Positions 1 through 11,409 of a DNA stretch of 64,000 nt are shown here, one piece after another; position 1 is the stretch's first letter; every line of letters starts with the position of its first letter. Origin of the DNA: Agrocybe praecox. Lineage: Eukaryota > Basidiomycota > Agaricomycetes > Agaricales > Agrocybaceae. Both the position numbers and the translations under genes were made by a program. Location: NCBI GenBank assembly GCA_964017145.1, contig OZ024851.1:248001-312000 (forward strand). The letters run 5' to 3'. A model generated the notes under the pieces. It had not been told where the DNA came from. It searched no databases and saw only the letters and a program-made list of their open reading frames with translations.

Positions 1-17
1 TCTAATATAACGCCAAG

Positions 18-223
18 TCCCTGTATACGACGGACGCGGCAGAACGGTCGTCTTCACTGAGGATTTATTGGAAAATATCAGTTGCTTCCCCCGTCATAAT
101 GGTGAAATCCCGAAGCATTCGTTTGTGGTGGTGGCTTGGATTGGCCAGATTAATCGTTTCGGAAATCAGCAGAGGCTGCACACATACACTTTGTGGGCCT
201 TAATCCTGGGCACCGGCAAATAG
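18..223 (+). CDS. C-terminal exon of an unidentified gene, partial
   Basis: This is the last exon of a gene that begins left of the window. A branch-point-like CTAAT and an acceptor ending CAAG precede it, and the frame then runs open for 67 codons to a TAG at 221-223. The peptide starts VPVYDGRGRTVVF, has an aliphatic stretch FVVVAWIG in the middle and ends LWALILGTGK. Codon content is mixed, as expected for coding DNA, and the exon ends before an AATAAA-like signal near 270. I do not recognise the family. It converges on the broken gene at 452-3044. Confidence 0.55.
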
Positions 224-451
224 GTACATCTAAATCGGCCATTATGTTCTTGTTGTTGTTACGTCGACGAAATAAATAAATATGTGTTTCTATTGCACAA
301 AAAAAAAAGGAATGAAATGAAATACCAACTAAAGAAGGAAAAAAGGAAACATAAGCAACAAGCAGCTAACAACATGTAATTACAAATGGAACATAAAGTA
401 CACGAAATAGATGGGAGGTCATATTGCCTATGGGTCCATTCGTGATGGTAC
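224..451. other. Intergenic region between convergent genes
   Basis: Nothing coding is seen. It holds overlapping AATAAATAAATA at about 269-281, a likely poly(A) signal for the plus-strand gene, followed by an A-run at 299-308 and A-rich DNA. Confidence 0.4.
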
Positions 452-3044
452 TCAGATGCCGCCGTCGGACACCCTGCTTAGAAACAGCGTCGATGCATTT
501 TCTATCTTGTTCTGCAACCTGCCTAGCCTGCTATTTTTTTTTAGCATCTTTTGGAACGTCTGCTGAGGCAACGGGGTAGCCTCTCCATTTCTTATAGCGT
601 CTAAGCGGCTGTGGTACCACTTCTCCTGATACTCCGTCCAGAAAGGGTAAACGGTATGTGTTCTCCAAGTATGATTTGTCGGCCACCACGACTTCATCTG
701 GAGATCTGTATGAATTTCTGCACAGTGTTAGTTAGTTGTTTATACCACTTTAAATGTAATGGACTATACCTTGATAGCACGCATATGTGCCGCAAATTGC
801 GTCCATTTCTGATTCCGTTAACGCGTCGTCACAATAAGTAGAGCCGTCGGAGGCTGACTTGAGCTCAAACCGCGGTCCATTGTGCAATATCGGTCCGTAC
901 AGGACATTGTTGAGAGAACTGTGGCCGATTGCCAACCTCCATAGGATACCCCCTTCCATTAACGCAGCTCTGGCTATGCGAGAATTGGACAGCATTGCCT
1001 GCATCTCCTTAGTGTACGTCGCATAATCCGCACCGGAAAACACATAACCTGGCATTCTAACGGGTAGCCTCAGTGCTCGCGGCCTCGACGTTTCTAGAAG
1101 AATGTCCCTTCGTAACGTCTTCACACGCACTCCCATTTGCAGCAGTTCGCGACACATCTCGTAGTCGTTCAAGGCAGGGTTCAGTCTGCATGCTAACATT
1201 GCTTCCGTTGTGGAATTGACGGCAAGATACCAGTCGACTGTAGCTTCTCTCTCGAAGTTGAAAATATAATATTTATCTTCAATCCGCCTCAGCTTGGCTA
1301 CATGTTTTGCTCCTGCAAGAGGGTAACTGCATTGTCTGGATAGGTCATGAGAAGCGCCGTCCGGAAGTCCGTCCCCAGGAGCAGAGTATGCGTCTATGAA
1401 CACGGCTGCGAGTCTCGCCAGAGGAGAATCGAAAAACCTGTCTTTTGTGTCGTCCTTTCCTATGATGACGGTGTATCGTTTCTTCTCCTCCTCTTTCATG
1501 GCGTGTTTCAGCATTGGGTTCGTATCCACATTCGTATCAGGAGGAACGACATATCCCATGTGGAGACGTAGCAGGTGCAGAGCTTCGTATTCTTCTACCT
1601 CGTCTACCTCGAACTCACTCACTGGAATCATACCAGAGTGCATGGTTGTGTACCCCCGCTGCTTTACAGCTACTGTCATATCTCGATGCGTGCCATGTTG
1701 TCCCTGCCCGTAGGCCCCTGTCTCTACCTGTGGTTCGATGAAGCATCCGTCATCGTTGACTTCTTCATCCCTATCGCGAGTTCGCTGCCCGTACATTCCT
1801 ATATCTTGATCTGCTTCATTGAAGAAGCCGTCGTCTTCCTCCTCATCATATTCGTCTTCTCCTTCTCCTTCAAAGTCCGAACAACAGTCCCATTCGTCAA
1901 ACACACCGTCATATCTAGCTCTAGTCCCATAATGACTCAGAGTGTCGAGATTGGTCCATCTCGGTACTTTCTCTCGCTTGTAAGTCCCGCTTTCGGATGT
2001 CCACACATATATTTTCGCAGAGGAAGTAGGAGGCTGCCTCTCCTTTGCTAATCTAGCCATGCGTTCTTTTTCAGTCTCGCGTCATAGCACGTCCTCTCGT
2101 CTCAGGTTTCTCTTCCTGAAAAAGTTGATGTACGTGGGTTCAGTGTGTTCGCATTCGTCTGTACATTCATTGGCTGGGGATGCGCGATCCTGTTCATGTG
2201 CAATTTCCTGAGACAAGAACGTAGTGGCTGCTTGAAGCTGTTCGGGAGTTGGTTGCAGATGTGCGAATCTCCCTTTCTCTCTGAGCTCTCGTGCTTCCTT
2301 CGTCCCCCACGGATACCATACAGGTATGCAGTATTCACAATACCATTCTACCGAGAACTGATATCTTTCTGGATTCACAAGATCCATGAACACTCCCGTC
2401 CTATCTGCATCGTACGTGAAATAACAACATGTGTTGTCCATGGATGCCACGAACATCTGATACCAGTCGCGATCGATCAGGTACGAGATCCATCTTTCCG
2501 CTAAGTGTACTGCTTGCGACTGCCCACTGTCAATTTCGATGCTGTCGTAAACGGCGATCAGATACGACATCCTGCAGAACACATAAGCAAACCACTCTCT
2601 TGTTCTAGTAACTCTCTCGCGTAATTCTTCGATGGTATTGTATCGCCATCTGCACGAGATGAATCGCTGCACAGCCCATGGCATCTTGGGTGAGTGCGTG
2701 GCCTGCGTCATACTCAACTCGGCCATCTTGAATTCATGCTGAATCCTATTCCATCTCAGCAATTATTGGCTATCGACCCCGAATGTCGTATTCCATGCAC
2801 GCCTGTAGTACGGAGGCGGATCCAGGGCCCATTTGAACGCTCCACAATTTACAGAATCACATTCCAGGAATGCGAGATGGGCGTAATCCATGGACCACCA
2901 CCTAGGCTGGTTTAGCTCCCGCACTCCGTGTACGGAACCGTCCAGTGGCAATGGTGTGTCGGCTCGCGGTGGCACCACCTTCACTTCTCTCTTGCTGTTT
3001 GGCGAGAAGAATATATCGCCATTTATCAACGTTGCTTTGCCCAT
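452..3044 (-). pseudogene. Unidentified two-exon host-like gene with two in-frame stops
   Basis: Three open segments (2763-3044, 2082-2762, 770-2057) lie in one frame and are separated only by a TAA at 2763-2765 and a TGA at 2082-2084. A 52-base intron at 718-769 (GTATAG...GTGCAG) joins the last one in frame to a terminal exon 452-717. Without the two stops the product would be about 850 residues. It starts MGKATLINGDIFF, is rich in Trp and Tyr, and has a very acidic Glu/Asp stretch near the middle. No known domain is recognised. Both stops fit C-to-T changes (CAA to TAA, CGA to TGA), so I call it a decaying gene; a skipped intron or a sequencing error at either site is possible but less likely. 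Confidence 0.6.
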
Positions 3045-3872
3045 GTTGACGTTGACTCAATTGTTGAGCCTAGACCGTGTAGCTTTGTGAAAATCATCTT
3101 GATAATGTTTGCCAAGATCAAAGAAAAAATCTGTCGGCCCTTGCGGGCCACTTGCTGGTGTGCCCTGCATTTAATTGTCTTCTCGATTGAATGTGGGATT
3201 CCTGAAAAGTATTACGTGCTGTTGCTGGTTAGCTTTATAATTCTAAGCGGAAAATGTATTCTTTCACCTTTCGTGCTCGTATGAACCAAATGTCGATGCT
3301 GTGGCAGCGGGAAAATTTTCACACACAAGGTCCTACTGTTGTGCGAAGTTATCGCGTTGCAGAAAGGGGCTTAGGTATACAATGTTCTCTGTGTAATTTG
3401 TATTTGTAGCGAAAGAAATGTTCAAAGGAGTTGCCGCCTCGAAACAAATCCTTGGCTTGTGAAACGTTCCGTTCCCCGTTGTTCGCAAGTCTAGCAGAGG
3501 AAACTGTTGAGAGGAGTTGCCGCCTCAAAACAGATTCTGCACTTATGCGAAACAGCCGCTGGATGCAGATATGACGGATATGGCGTCTATTTTGGACAGG
3601 TGGATGTTGTGGGTGGTCGTGGTCGACCTCATGACGTTTGATCTGTGACACAGACCATTTTTTGTTATTTGGTATCGGCCCGTCGTGCCGTGCCCATACA
3701 GCAATTATTATATTCATGGTCGACGTCGGTTGTAATCCATAGGGATGAAAGTAGCTCGAAATACACGGACAACTATTCTTCTTCGTGTATTATTCATGGC
3801 CATTAATTATCACAGGCGTCTCAGTTCCGCATGCAGAGGGTGGTTCAAACTGTAGCCTTCCAACTTTGTTAA
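3045..3872. other. Gene-free stretch upstream of the minus-strand gene
   Basis: No convincing gene. It should contain the promoter of the minus-strand gene starting at 3044. A motif GGAGTTGCCGCCTC followed by AAAACA-like sequence occurs twice (about 3428 and 3513), suggesting a small local duplication. The open frame at 3349-3717 has no coding character that I can see. Confidence 0.4.
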
Positions 3873-4371
3873 TGTCAGGGTTTCTCCTATTTTCCTATAT
3901 TTTCCTATATTTATTTTATATTTTTCCCTTTCTTAATTATGTAGATATCTTATCTCTTTTACATCTTTGATTATCTCCTTGATTATCTTCTTGATTATCA
4001 CTCAGATCTTTGATTAGATACTTATCATCTTTATTTCCCATGAGCACTGCCTCACTTGCTCCACATCATTCTTCTCCTTGTTTCATGATGTCATTGTCTT
4101 ATTCATCATTTCTTTATGATGTCATTGTCTTACTCATACTTCTGTTTCATGATGTAATGTAGGAATATTCTAGAATAGCTGTAGGGTATATATACTGGAC
4201 ATGTAGATAGCTGTAGCCCCAGCTCCAATCTCTTAGGATATCCACTATCATTGGTGTGATCTCTTAGAACCATTGAGTGTCTCTTTCTCTCTTCATATCT
4301 CTCTCTCTCTCTCTCTCTTGCTTTGTCTTTGTTGGTGGCCTTGTCACACTGATCTTAGTGTTGCCCTGACA
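3873..4371 (+). repeat. Gypsy A 5' LTR
   Basis: Starts TGTCAGGGTTT and ends TGCCCTGACA, giving short inverted ends. It holds a TATA-like GGGTATATATACTGG near 4187-4201 and a CT-rich microsatellite near 4295-4320. It is about 14 bases longer than the 3' LTR, partly because TTTTCCTATA is repeated close to its start. A third copy is the solo LTR at 31387-31850. Confidence 0.9.
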
Positions 4372-4898
4372 GAAGATTGAAGCTATCTCAGACAACTCCA
4401 CCACTCACTATCCATCATCTCACTCTTACCCACATCAACCTACACTTATCTACACCAATTTATTCATCTCTCTTTCTACTATTTTCTCTCACATCCTCTC
4501 ACCACATATATCATCCCTTTTATCATCACCAACCCTTCAACCTCCAACATTCTCCCAATCTTCTACATCATTTCTCTCTCCCCAATTTCAACATCCCCTC
4601 AAGACATATCTCTTTCTACTGGATTTCTCACTCTCTGCTGTGTGTTGTGTATGAATTTGTAGATAGGGATACCAACTGTTGGGGCAGATTCAGGCCAACT
4701 GTTTCTGTCTTTGGTGGTCTAGGAAAATACCAGGTAGTCAATCCTGTGATCCTAGGTTTAGACCCACTGTGTTTGGGGTGACAACTGGGTATCCAGTATA
4801 TAGTTTTTCTTAGTTACTTAGTATAGTCTCAAGGGCACTTTTTGTAGATAGCTTCTCCCACACACACACCAGAGAGTCTCTACTTTATCTGCACCAAG
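4372..4898 (+). other. Gypsy A untranslated leader
   Basis: Lies between the 5' LTR and the gag start. The primer-binding site should begin right after 4371 (GAAGATTGAAGC), but I cannot assign it to a tRNA. The first part is very CT- and CAT-rich. An open frame at 4377-4781 is composition-driven and not gag-like, so I do not call it a gene. Confidence 0.5.
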
Positions 4899-5969
4899 AT
4901 GGACACTACCACTACCTCTACCACTACTCTTCCCTCTGTGGAGGAGCTCCTTCAACAAATATCTCTCCTTACCCAGGAGGTGGCTCTCTTAAGGCAGCAG
5001 CAGCAACAGTCAGTCACACCTCCAACTACTCAATCACCATTCTCCTCTGCTGCTAGAGAAGTTCATCCCCCCTCTGCTAGTCATGGTCTCCTTACCTTTG
5101 GTTCACAGTCTGGAATCAAGGTTTCCCCCCCTGAGCCATATGATGGCTCTATGTCAAAAGCAGAAACCTTTCTCAGTCAACTCAAATTATATTTCTATGG
5201 GAAAGGAATTGCAGATGACCTTCAAAGGGTTGTTTGTGCTCTATCCTATATGAAAGAAGGTACTGCTGGGAAATGGGCACTTGACAAGACTAAAATTCTG
5301 GATGGAGATTATTCTAAAGAGGGCCTTTGGGATGACTTTGTCTATGAATTCAGGGAGGTATTTGGAGATCCAGACCCTGCAAGCACAGCCAGGCATAAAA
5401 TGAATCTTCTGAAGCAGGGGAGTCAAACTGCTGATGAATATGTGGCTAGCTTTAGGGAATTGGTCTCTGATACTGGGTACAATGATGCTGCTTTGGTTGA
5501 GAAGTTTCAGACTGGGTTAAACAGATCACTCAGGGAAAAAGTTTACAATGTCCCTGATATGCCTAAGACTCTGAATGGCTGGATCTCTTGGGCTACCAAG
5601 CTGGACAGGCAGTGGAGACAGATGGAAGCCTTTAACAAGTCTACCTCTACTACCTCTTCTCCCTTCTCAAAGGCTCCTAAGTCTCAGTGTAAGCCAGCAG
5701 CCCCCAGTCCTTCTCCCTTTTCAAGCAGTCAGAGAGGTTTTGATGCTCAGGCAAAGCAACCAGATGTTATTCCCATGGAAGTTGACTCTGGATGGAGGTC
5801 AGTCAGGCCACTTATCTGCTTTAAATGCAGAAAACAAGGTCATAAGGCTGCTGACTGCAGATCCTCAGTCAACATCAATGCCATGAACCATGAGGAGTTG
5901 AAAGACTTCTATGGGAAACTCATCAAGGAAGAAGAAGGACAATCACAAGAACAGAAGAAGAATTTTTAG
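4899..5969 (+). CDS. gag: Gypsy A Gag
   Basis: A 356-residue capsid/nucleocapsid protein. The N-terminus is Thr/Ser-rich, followed by a predicted coiled coil around residues 13-40 that ends in a Gln run, then the retrotransposon-gag fold (from about residue 75) with the PYDGS entry motif. A CCHC zinc knuckle of the form CxxCx4Hx4C lies near residues 308-321 (CFKCRKQGHKAADC). The ATG at 4899 is chosen because it opens the frame just downstream of the leader. The frame ends in TAG at 5967-5969, and pol continues in the -1 frame, so a frameshift at the T5 run just before the stop or a single-base indel is implied. The ORF is intact. Confidence 0.9.
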   Translation: MDTTTTSTTTLPSVEELLQQISLLTQEVALLRQQQQQSVTPPTTQSPFSSAAREVHPPSASHGLLTFGSQSGIKVSPPEPYDGSMSKAETFLSQLKLYFYGKGIADDLQRVVCALSYMKEGTAGKWALDKTKILDGDYSKEGLWDDFVYEFREVFGDPDPASTARHKMNLLKQGSQTADEYVASFRELVSDTGYNDAALVEKFQTGLNRSLREKVYNVPDMPKTLNGWISWATKLDRQWRQMEAFNKSTSTTSSPFSKAPKSQCKPAAPSPSPFSSSQRGFDAQAKQPDVIPMEVDSGWRSVRPLICFKCRKQGHKAADCRSSVNINAMNHEELKDFYGKLIKEEEGQSQEQKKNF

Positions 5970-8900
5970 AGGCACCATTGGTGAAGGACATGTCCCAATG
6001 GAATAGATTTAATGTATTAGAAGATGAAAATGATAAAGTCAATCCCACCTCTTCTGAATCTGATACAGAAACCATGTCCTCAAATTCTGATTCTTTCCTT
6101 TCTTCTACTCCTGAGAGGATATACATCTTAGGACATAAGCCAAAGGCCTCCACCCATCTGTCAGTCATTCTCAAGACAATAGACACAGGAAAAAGGCTGT
6201 CTGTAGATGCTTTGCTTGACTCTGGAGCTACTGGTCTTTTTCTGGACACTGGGTTTGTAAAATACCATAATCTCAACACAAGGAAACTTCCTAGAGCCAT
6301 TCCAGTCTACAATGTTGATGGTACTCTCAACAAAAGTGGCTCTATTCATGAGGAAGTAGACTTGATTATGGTGTATAAGAACCATACAGAAAAGGCTACC
6401 TTTGCTGTTTGTGACTTGGGAGACAAGACTGCTATTATTGGACATACCTGGCTCTATCTACACAATCCTGATGTCAACTGGAAGTCAGGTGATGTTCAGT
6501 TTACTAGATGTCCATTTGACTGCCACATGGAAGTGATTAGAGCCAGGAGAAAGAGACAGAGGATAGCTGCAGTACAGAGAAGACAGCTCCCTCAGTTTGA
6601 TGATGAAGGTGTAGATCTTGTAGATCAGTCACCTGATTCTGACTCTGAGATTGAGCCTGAGGATAGGATATTTATTTCTTATCTCCATCCTCAGAAGCAG
6701 TTCATTAATGCTACCTCAACTGTGTCTCAGAAATTGGCAGAAGAGTCTCGCCAACAGGCTGAATCCCCCAAGAAGACCTTTGAAGAAGCTGTCCCCAAGC
6801 ATTATCACCAATTTAAGGGAGTTTTTTCAAAGGAATCCTTTGATAGGCTACCTGACAGAAAGCCTTGGGATCATGCTATTGAGCTAAAGCCTGGGTCTGA
6901 GCCTTACAGATCAAAGATTTATCCTCTTTCCCCCAATGAGCAAAAGGAGCTTGATGTTTTTTTAGAGGAGAATCTGAAGTCTGGTAGGATTAGACCATCC
7001 AAGTCACCTATGGCATCCCCTGTGTTCTTTGTTAAGAAGAAGGATGGCTCTCTTAGACTAGTTCAGGACTATAGAAAGCTAAATGAAATGACCATTAAAA
7101 ACTCTTACCCCTTACCTCTCATTTCTGACATCATTACCAAACTCAGCAAAGCCAAATATTTCACCAAGCTGGATGTCAGGTGGGGCTTTAACAATGTTAG
7201 AGTTAAGGAAGGGGATGAGTGGAAAGCAGCTTTCAGAACCAATAAAGGGCTGTTTGAACCACTGGTCATGTTCTTTGGCTTAACCAACAGTCCTGCAATT
7301 TTCCAAACTATGATGAATGACATCTTTATAGAGCTTATTGATGGCAATGTGGTCATTGTGTACATGGATGACATATTGGTCTTCACTGAAACTCTTGAGC
7401 ATCATAGGGAGGTAGTCAAGAAGGTCTTGCAAATCCTGGAAGATAACAAACTTTACCTTAAAGCAGAAAAATGTGAATTTGAAAAGGAAAAGATTGAATA
7501 TCTTGGACATATCATTTCACAGGGCAAGATTGAAATGGATCCTGTCAAGGTAGAGGGAGTTTCCAAATGGCCTGAACCTGTAAATGTCAAGGATGTTCAA
7601 TCATTCTTGGGATTTGTTAACTTCTACAGAAGGTTCATAGAGGATTTTGCAGACATTGCCAAGCCACTTCATGAATTGACAAAGAAAGGGACAGTCTGGA
7701 GATGGGGACTTAGACACCAGGAAGCCTTTGACCAGTTGAAACTTAAGGTCACATCCTCCCCTGTTCTAATCTTCCCTGATGACAACAAACCTTATAAAGT
7801 TGAAGCAGATAGCTCTGATTATGCTACTGGAGCTGTAATGTCTCAGGAAGGTTTGGATGGAAAATGGCATCCTGTGGCCTTTATGTCTAAGTCTCTCTCT
7901 GAAGTAGAAAGGAATTATGAGATCCATGACAAGGAGATGCTGGCTATTATCAGAGCACTAGATGAATGAAGACATTATCTTGAAGGGACTCAACATACCT
8001 TTGAGATCTGGACAGACTACAAAAACCTAGAGTACTTTATGACTGCCCAGAAGTTAACCAGAAGGCAGGCCAGATGGTCACTCTTTTTGTCCAGATTTGA
8101 TTTTTCTCTTCATCATAGGCCTGGTAAAAAGTCTTTGAAGCCAGATGCATTGTCTAGAAGATCAGACCATAAGAAGGGGGAGAATGATAATGAAAATGTA
8201 GTTCTTCTCAAACCTTCCTACTTCAAGATCCAGGCTCTCAAACAGGGTCATACCACATTGGCTGGTCCAGAGACTGATCTGCTCAAAAAGATTAGAGAAG
8301 CAAAGGACTTTGATGAGAAAGTGGTCAAGGCAGTACAAGAGATGAAAAAGTCTTCAACCAAAAAGATAGATGGACAGGAATGGTCAGAGGAGCAAGGACT
8401 TGTTCTCTAAAGAGGAAAGGTGTATGTTCCAAAAGACAAAGACCTTAGAAGGAAAATTGTGGAACTACATCATGATGCCTACATTGCTGGACATCCAGGA
8501 AAATGGAAGACAATAGAGTTAGTCTCTAGAAATTATTGGTGGCCAGGGATGTCTCATTATATTGCAGCCTACACCAGAGGATGTGATAGATGTAACAGGA
8601 CCAAGGCATTCCCTGCTAAACCTGTTGGCTTCCTAACTCCAACTGAGATTCCCTCTGATGTCTGGCAGACTATTTCTGTGGATTTTATCACTGGCTTACC
8701 TGAATGTCAAGGGTATAATGCCATTATGATAGTTGTAGACAGGCTTAGCAAGATGATTCACATTATACCTACCACAGATGAGGTCACATCTGAAGGTACT
8801 GCTAAGCTCTACAGGGACTATGTCTGGAAATTGCATGGTCTACCTATCAAAATCATCTGTGATAGAGGTCCTCAGTTTGTCTCCAAGTTTATGAAAGAGC

Positions 8901-9041
8901 TCAACTCTATACTGGGTATTCAGACTGCTTCATCTACAGCCTACCATCCTCAAACTGATGGTCAGACTGAGAGAGTCAACCAAGAAGTAGAACAATATCT
9001 CAGGCTCTTCATAAACCATAGACAGGATGACTGGGTAGAAT

Positions 9042-9899
9042 CAGCCAGTGCGGACAGATTTATGCATCAAGTTCTGGTAATTGCCCAATTAAGGTGATGC
9101 ATCCACAGTGGCCGTGGCCTAGTGGCCCAAATTCATGTATCAAACCCTCTGGCTGGCTTATTGTGACTGTTTGTGACTTATCACCTGATAGTCATGTGTT
9201 TATATTTGATGGGATCAAAATCCATGCACATGACTTTTTGCTTGCCTCTATTTACATGTTTGGGCTCCACTCATATGTTTATATGGCCTCAAATACAAAC
9301 AAATAATAAATAATAATGTCAGCAGGCAGGGGCATGCAGGATACAAAACACACAAGGCCATTGAGTGATGTCACATCCAAACAACCCAATAAGGCAAGAG
9401 GACTTTGGACTTTGAGATTTTGAGATAAAGGCCTTTGATAGATGATAGATGGGACTGAGATAAGACTAGATAAAAGATAAGTCTATTTTTAGCGCAATCT
9501 ATTTTTAGAACACTTTACATATTTGGTTAGTTCAAGCCTAAAATGGTATAGAACACATTTTTTGATGATTTTAGAATTTATTTTTGGCTTGCTATAAATA
9601 TTTCAATCTTTTATTTTGATTTGTATCCGGCTTTCTGCAGATATTTTGCGTTTTGTGGCTGAACCGTTGATGATTATGTAATAAAAAATATTTAGCATAA
9701 CTTTTGAATTTTTCTCTACAACTTTGATTTTTGGTGGCTGTGCACCAAATCACATGACTTTCACATGACTACAGCTCTCTAGTCACTGTCGGTCACCCTG
9801 ATACATGACTTTGGGCCTTGTGGCCATTTCCGCTGTGGATGCATCACCTTAATTGGGCAACTACCAGGAACTCATGCATGATTCTGTCAGTAGTTAGTG
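9042..9899. mobile_element. E1-A, non-autonomous TIR element in Gypsy A
   Basis: An 858-base element starting CAGCCAGTGCGG and ending CAGTAGTTAGTG, flanked by perfect 7-base duplications GTAGAAT (9035-9041 and 9900-9906). Imperfect inverted ends of about 80 bases share TTGCCCAATTAAGGTG and GATGCATCCACAG. It has no transposase. The interior is AT-rich; the 70-codon frame inside it also occurs in E1-B and is not thought to be a gene. Confidence 0.88.
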
Positions 9900-10710
9900 G
9901 TAGAATGGTTGGCTTTGGCTGAATTTTCCTACAACAACAGAGTTCAGGCCTCTACCAGACAGACCCCATTCATGCTCAACAATGGTAGACATCCAAGAAT
10001 GGGCACAGAACCTCTTAGAGACAGCAAGATGGACACTGTAGACACCTTTGTGAAAAACATGGAAGAGGCCAGAAAAGAAGCAGAGTCTGCACTCAAAAAG
10101 GCTGCTGATGACATGGCTAAATTCTGTGATAGAAACAGAGGTATTCCCACAGAATTCAAAGTTGGAGACATGGTTTGGTTGGATGGAAAAGATCTGAAGA
10201 CTGATAGGCCTTCCAAGAAATTGGATGACAAGAGATATGGACCATACAAAGTCACCAAAGTTGTTGGTTCAAATGCCTATGAGCTCAAACTCCCTAAAAC
10301 CATGAAAATCCACCCAGTGTTCAATGTTGTCAAACTAATGCCCTACCATCCTGATACTGTTGGAAGGAAGCCTCCCTCTAGACCTCCACCTATCATTAAA
10401 GGAGAAAATCCTGAATGGGAAGTTGAGTACATCAAGGATAGCAGATTATTCAGAAATAAGCTGCAGTACTTGGTTAAATGGAAGAATTATCCAAATGAGG
10501 AAAGCAGTTGGGAACCTGCTGAGCATTTGAAGAAGGCAGCCAAATCAATCAAAGAATTCCATGCCAAGCATCCAGCTGCACCCAGAAGGATTTCTGCTCT
10601 TACTTTTGATAGACTTTCTTTTTCACCTTTAATTAACTTCACTGAACCTCCTCCTCCTCTGAAACCCTCTAAACTTACTCATACATGTGCACATTGTGGG
10701 AAATGTGCCT

Positions 10711-10724
10711 TAGAGAGGGGGTGA
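10711..10724 (+). promoter_or_regulatory. Polypurine tract of Gypsy A
   Basis: TAGAGAGGGGGTGA lies directly before the 3' LTR at 10725, the position where plus-strand DNA synthesis is primed. It overlaps the end of the pol frame. Confidence 0.7.
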
Positions 10725-11209
10725 TGTCAGGGTTTCCCCTATTTTTCCATATTTATTTTATATTTTTCCCTTTCTTAATTATGTAGATATCTTATCTCTT
10801 TTACATCTTTGATTATCTCCTTGATTATCTTCTTGATTATCACTCAGATCTTTGATTAGATACTTATCATCTTTATTTCCCATGAGCACTGCCTCACTTG
10901 CTCCACATCATTCTTCTCCTTGTTTCATGATGTCATTGTCTTATTCATCATTTCTTTATGATGTCATTGTCTTACTCATACTTCTGTTTCATGATGTAAT
11001 GTAGGAATATTCTAGAATAGCTGTAGGGTATATATACTGGACATGTAGATAGCTGTAGCCCCAGCTCCAATCTCTTAGGATATCCACTATCATTGGTGTG
11101 ATCTCTTAGAACCATTGTGTGTCTCTCTCTCTCTTCATCTCTCTCTCTCTCTCCCTTGCTTTGTCTTTGTTGGTGGCCTTGTCACACTGATCTTAGTGTT
11201 GCCCTGACA
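10725..11209 (+). repeat. Gypsy A 3' LTR and left junction of the inversion
   Basis: Nearly identical to the 5' LTR, from TGTCAGGG to CCCTGACA. It is followed at 11210-11214 by CCTGC, which is not the duplicate of the 5' flank GTTAA but the reverse complement of GCAGG flanking the solo LTR at 31850. This LTR is therefore one of the two sites of an LTR-LTR inversion. Confidence 0.88.
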
Positions 11210-11409
11210 CCTGCAAAGCTTAAATACAACCCCAGACCACTTAAAAGAGCATTGTTTATCACTATTTACCAAGGGCATCTGCTCTCTGCCTGTTGATGGC
11301 CTGCGGCAGCCTCAAATACATGCTGCCGGTGTGGGCAACTGCCCTCTGTGATGTATCACCAAATCCACTTTTTGCCAGAATTGATACATCAATATAACAG
11401 ACAAGGCTG
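11210..11409 (-). mobile_element. Displaced outer left end of the KDZ element
   Basis: This 200-base segment matches, nearly base for base, the outer part of the right arm of the KDZ element (45591-45789), but stands 20 kb from the body. It ends ACAAGGCTG, matching the CAGCCTTGT end seen on both foldback elements. It is followed by TGGATCC (11410-11416), the reverse complement of GGATCCA that follows the other end of the KDZ element at 45790-45796. It inserted into Copia A. Confidence 0.85.

Larger units (their letters stand above)
5978..10724 (+). pseudogene. pol: Gypsy A Pol, interrupted by E1-A and two stops
   Basis: The polyprotein runs through 5978-9041 and 9907-10724. In order: aspartic protease with DSGAT near 6217, reverse transcriptase with YMDD near 7363, RNase H, integrase zinc finger of the HHCC type (8468-8600), integrase core Asp in VDFITG, Asp in CDRGPQF and Glu in TDGQTERVN, and a chromodomain (about 10400-10560) with LVKWKNYP and SSWEP. 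A TGA at 7967-7969 lies where the family has Trp (TGG to TGA) and a TAA is at 8408-8410. E1-A splits the integrase after DDWVE; removing it with one TSD copy restores DDWVEWLALAEF in frame. Arg codons are almost all AGA/AGG. Translation starts inside the gag-pol fusion, not at an ATG. Confidence 0.9.
3873..11209 (+). mobile_element. Gypsy A, a chromodomain-bearing LTR retrotransposon
   Basis: A full-length Ty3/Gypsy element with LTRs at 3873-4371 and 10725-11209, both starting TGTCAGGG and ending CCCTGACA. Between them come gag with a zinc knuckle, protease, reverse transcriptase, RNase H, integrase and a C-terminal chromodomain, the order expected of a chromovirus. An E1 element (9042-9899) interrupts the integrase. 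Flanking 5-mers do not match (GTTAA on the left, CCTGC on the right); the right flank belongs to an inversion junction. The internal region is almost devoid of CpG. Confidence 0.92.

Noticed and set aside
3349..3717. 122-codon minus-strand frame
   Set aside because: No recognisable domain and codon content unlike nearby genes; likely chance.
4377..4781. 134-codon open frame before gag
   Set aside because: Driven by CT- and CAT-rich leader sequence; no Gag or other motif, and it lies in the untranslated leader.
5955..5990. Programmed -1 frameshift between gag and pol
   Set aside because: The T5 run before TAG does not form a standard slippery heptamer in the gag frame; a simple indel is as likely.
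9094..9306. 70-codon frame in E1-A, also present in E1-B
   Set aside because: Its repetition only reflects the shared E1 sequence; E1-C does not keep the frame and there is no domain.
3868..11214. A matching TSD for Gypsy A
   Set aside because: GTTAA and CCTGC differ, and undoing the inversion gives GCGCA, which also differs. No TSD can be claimed.
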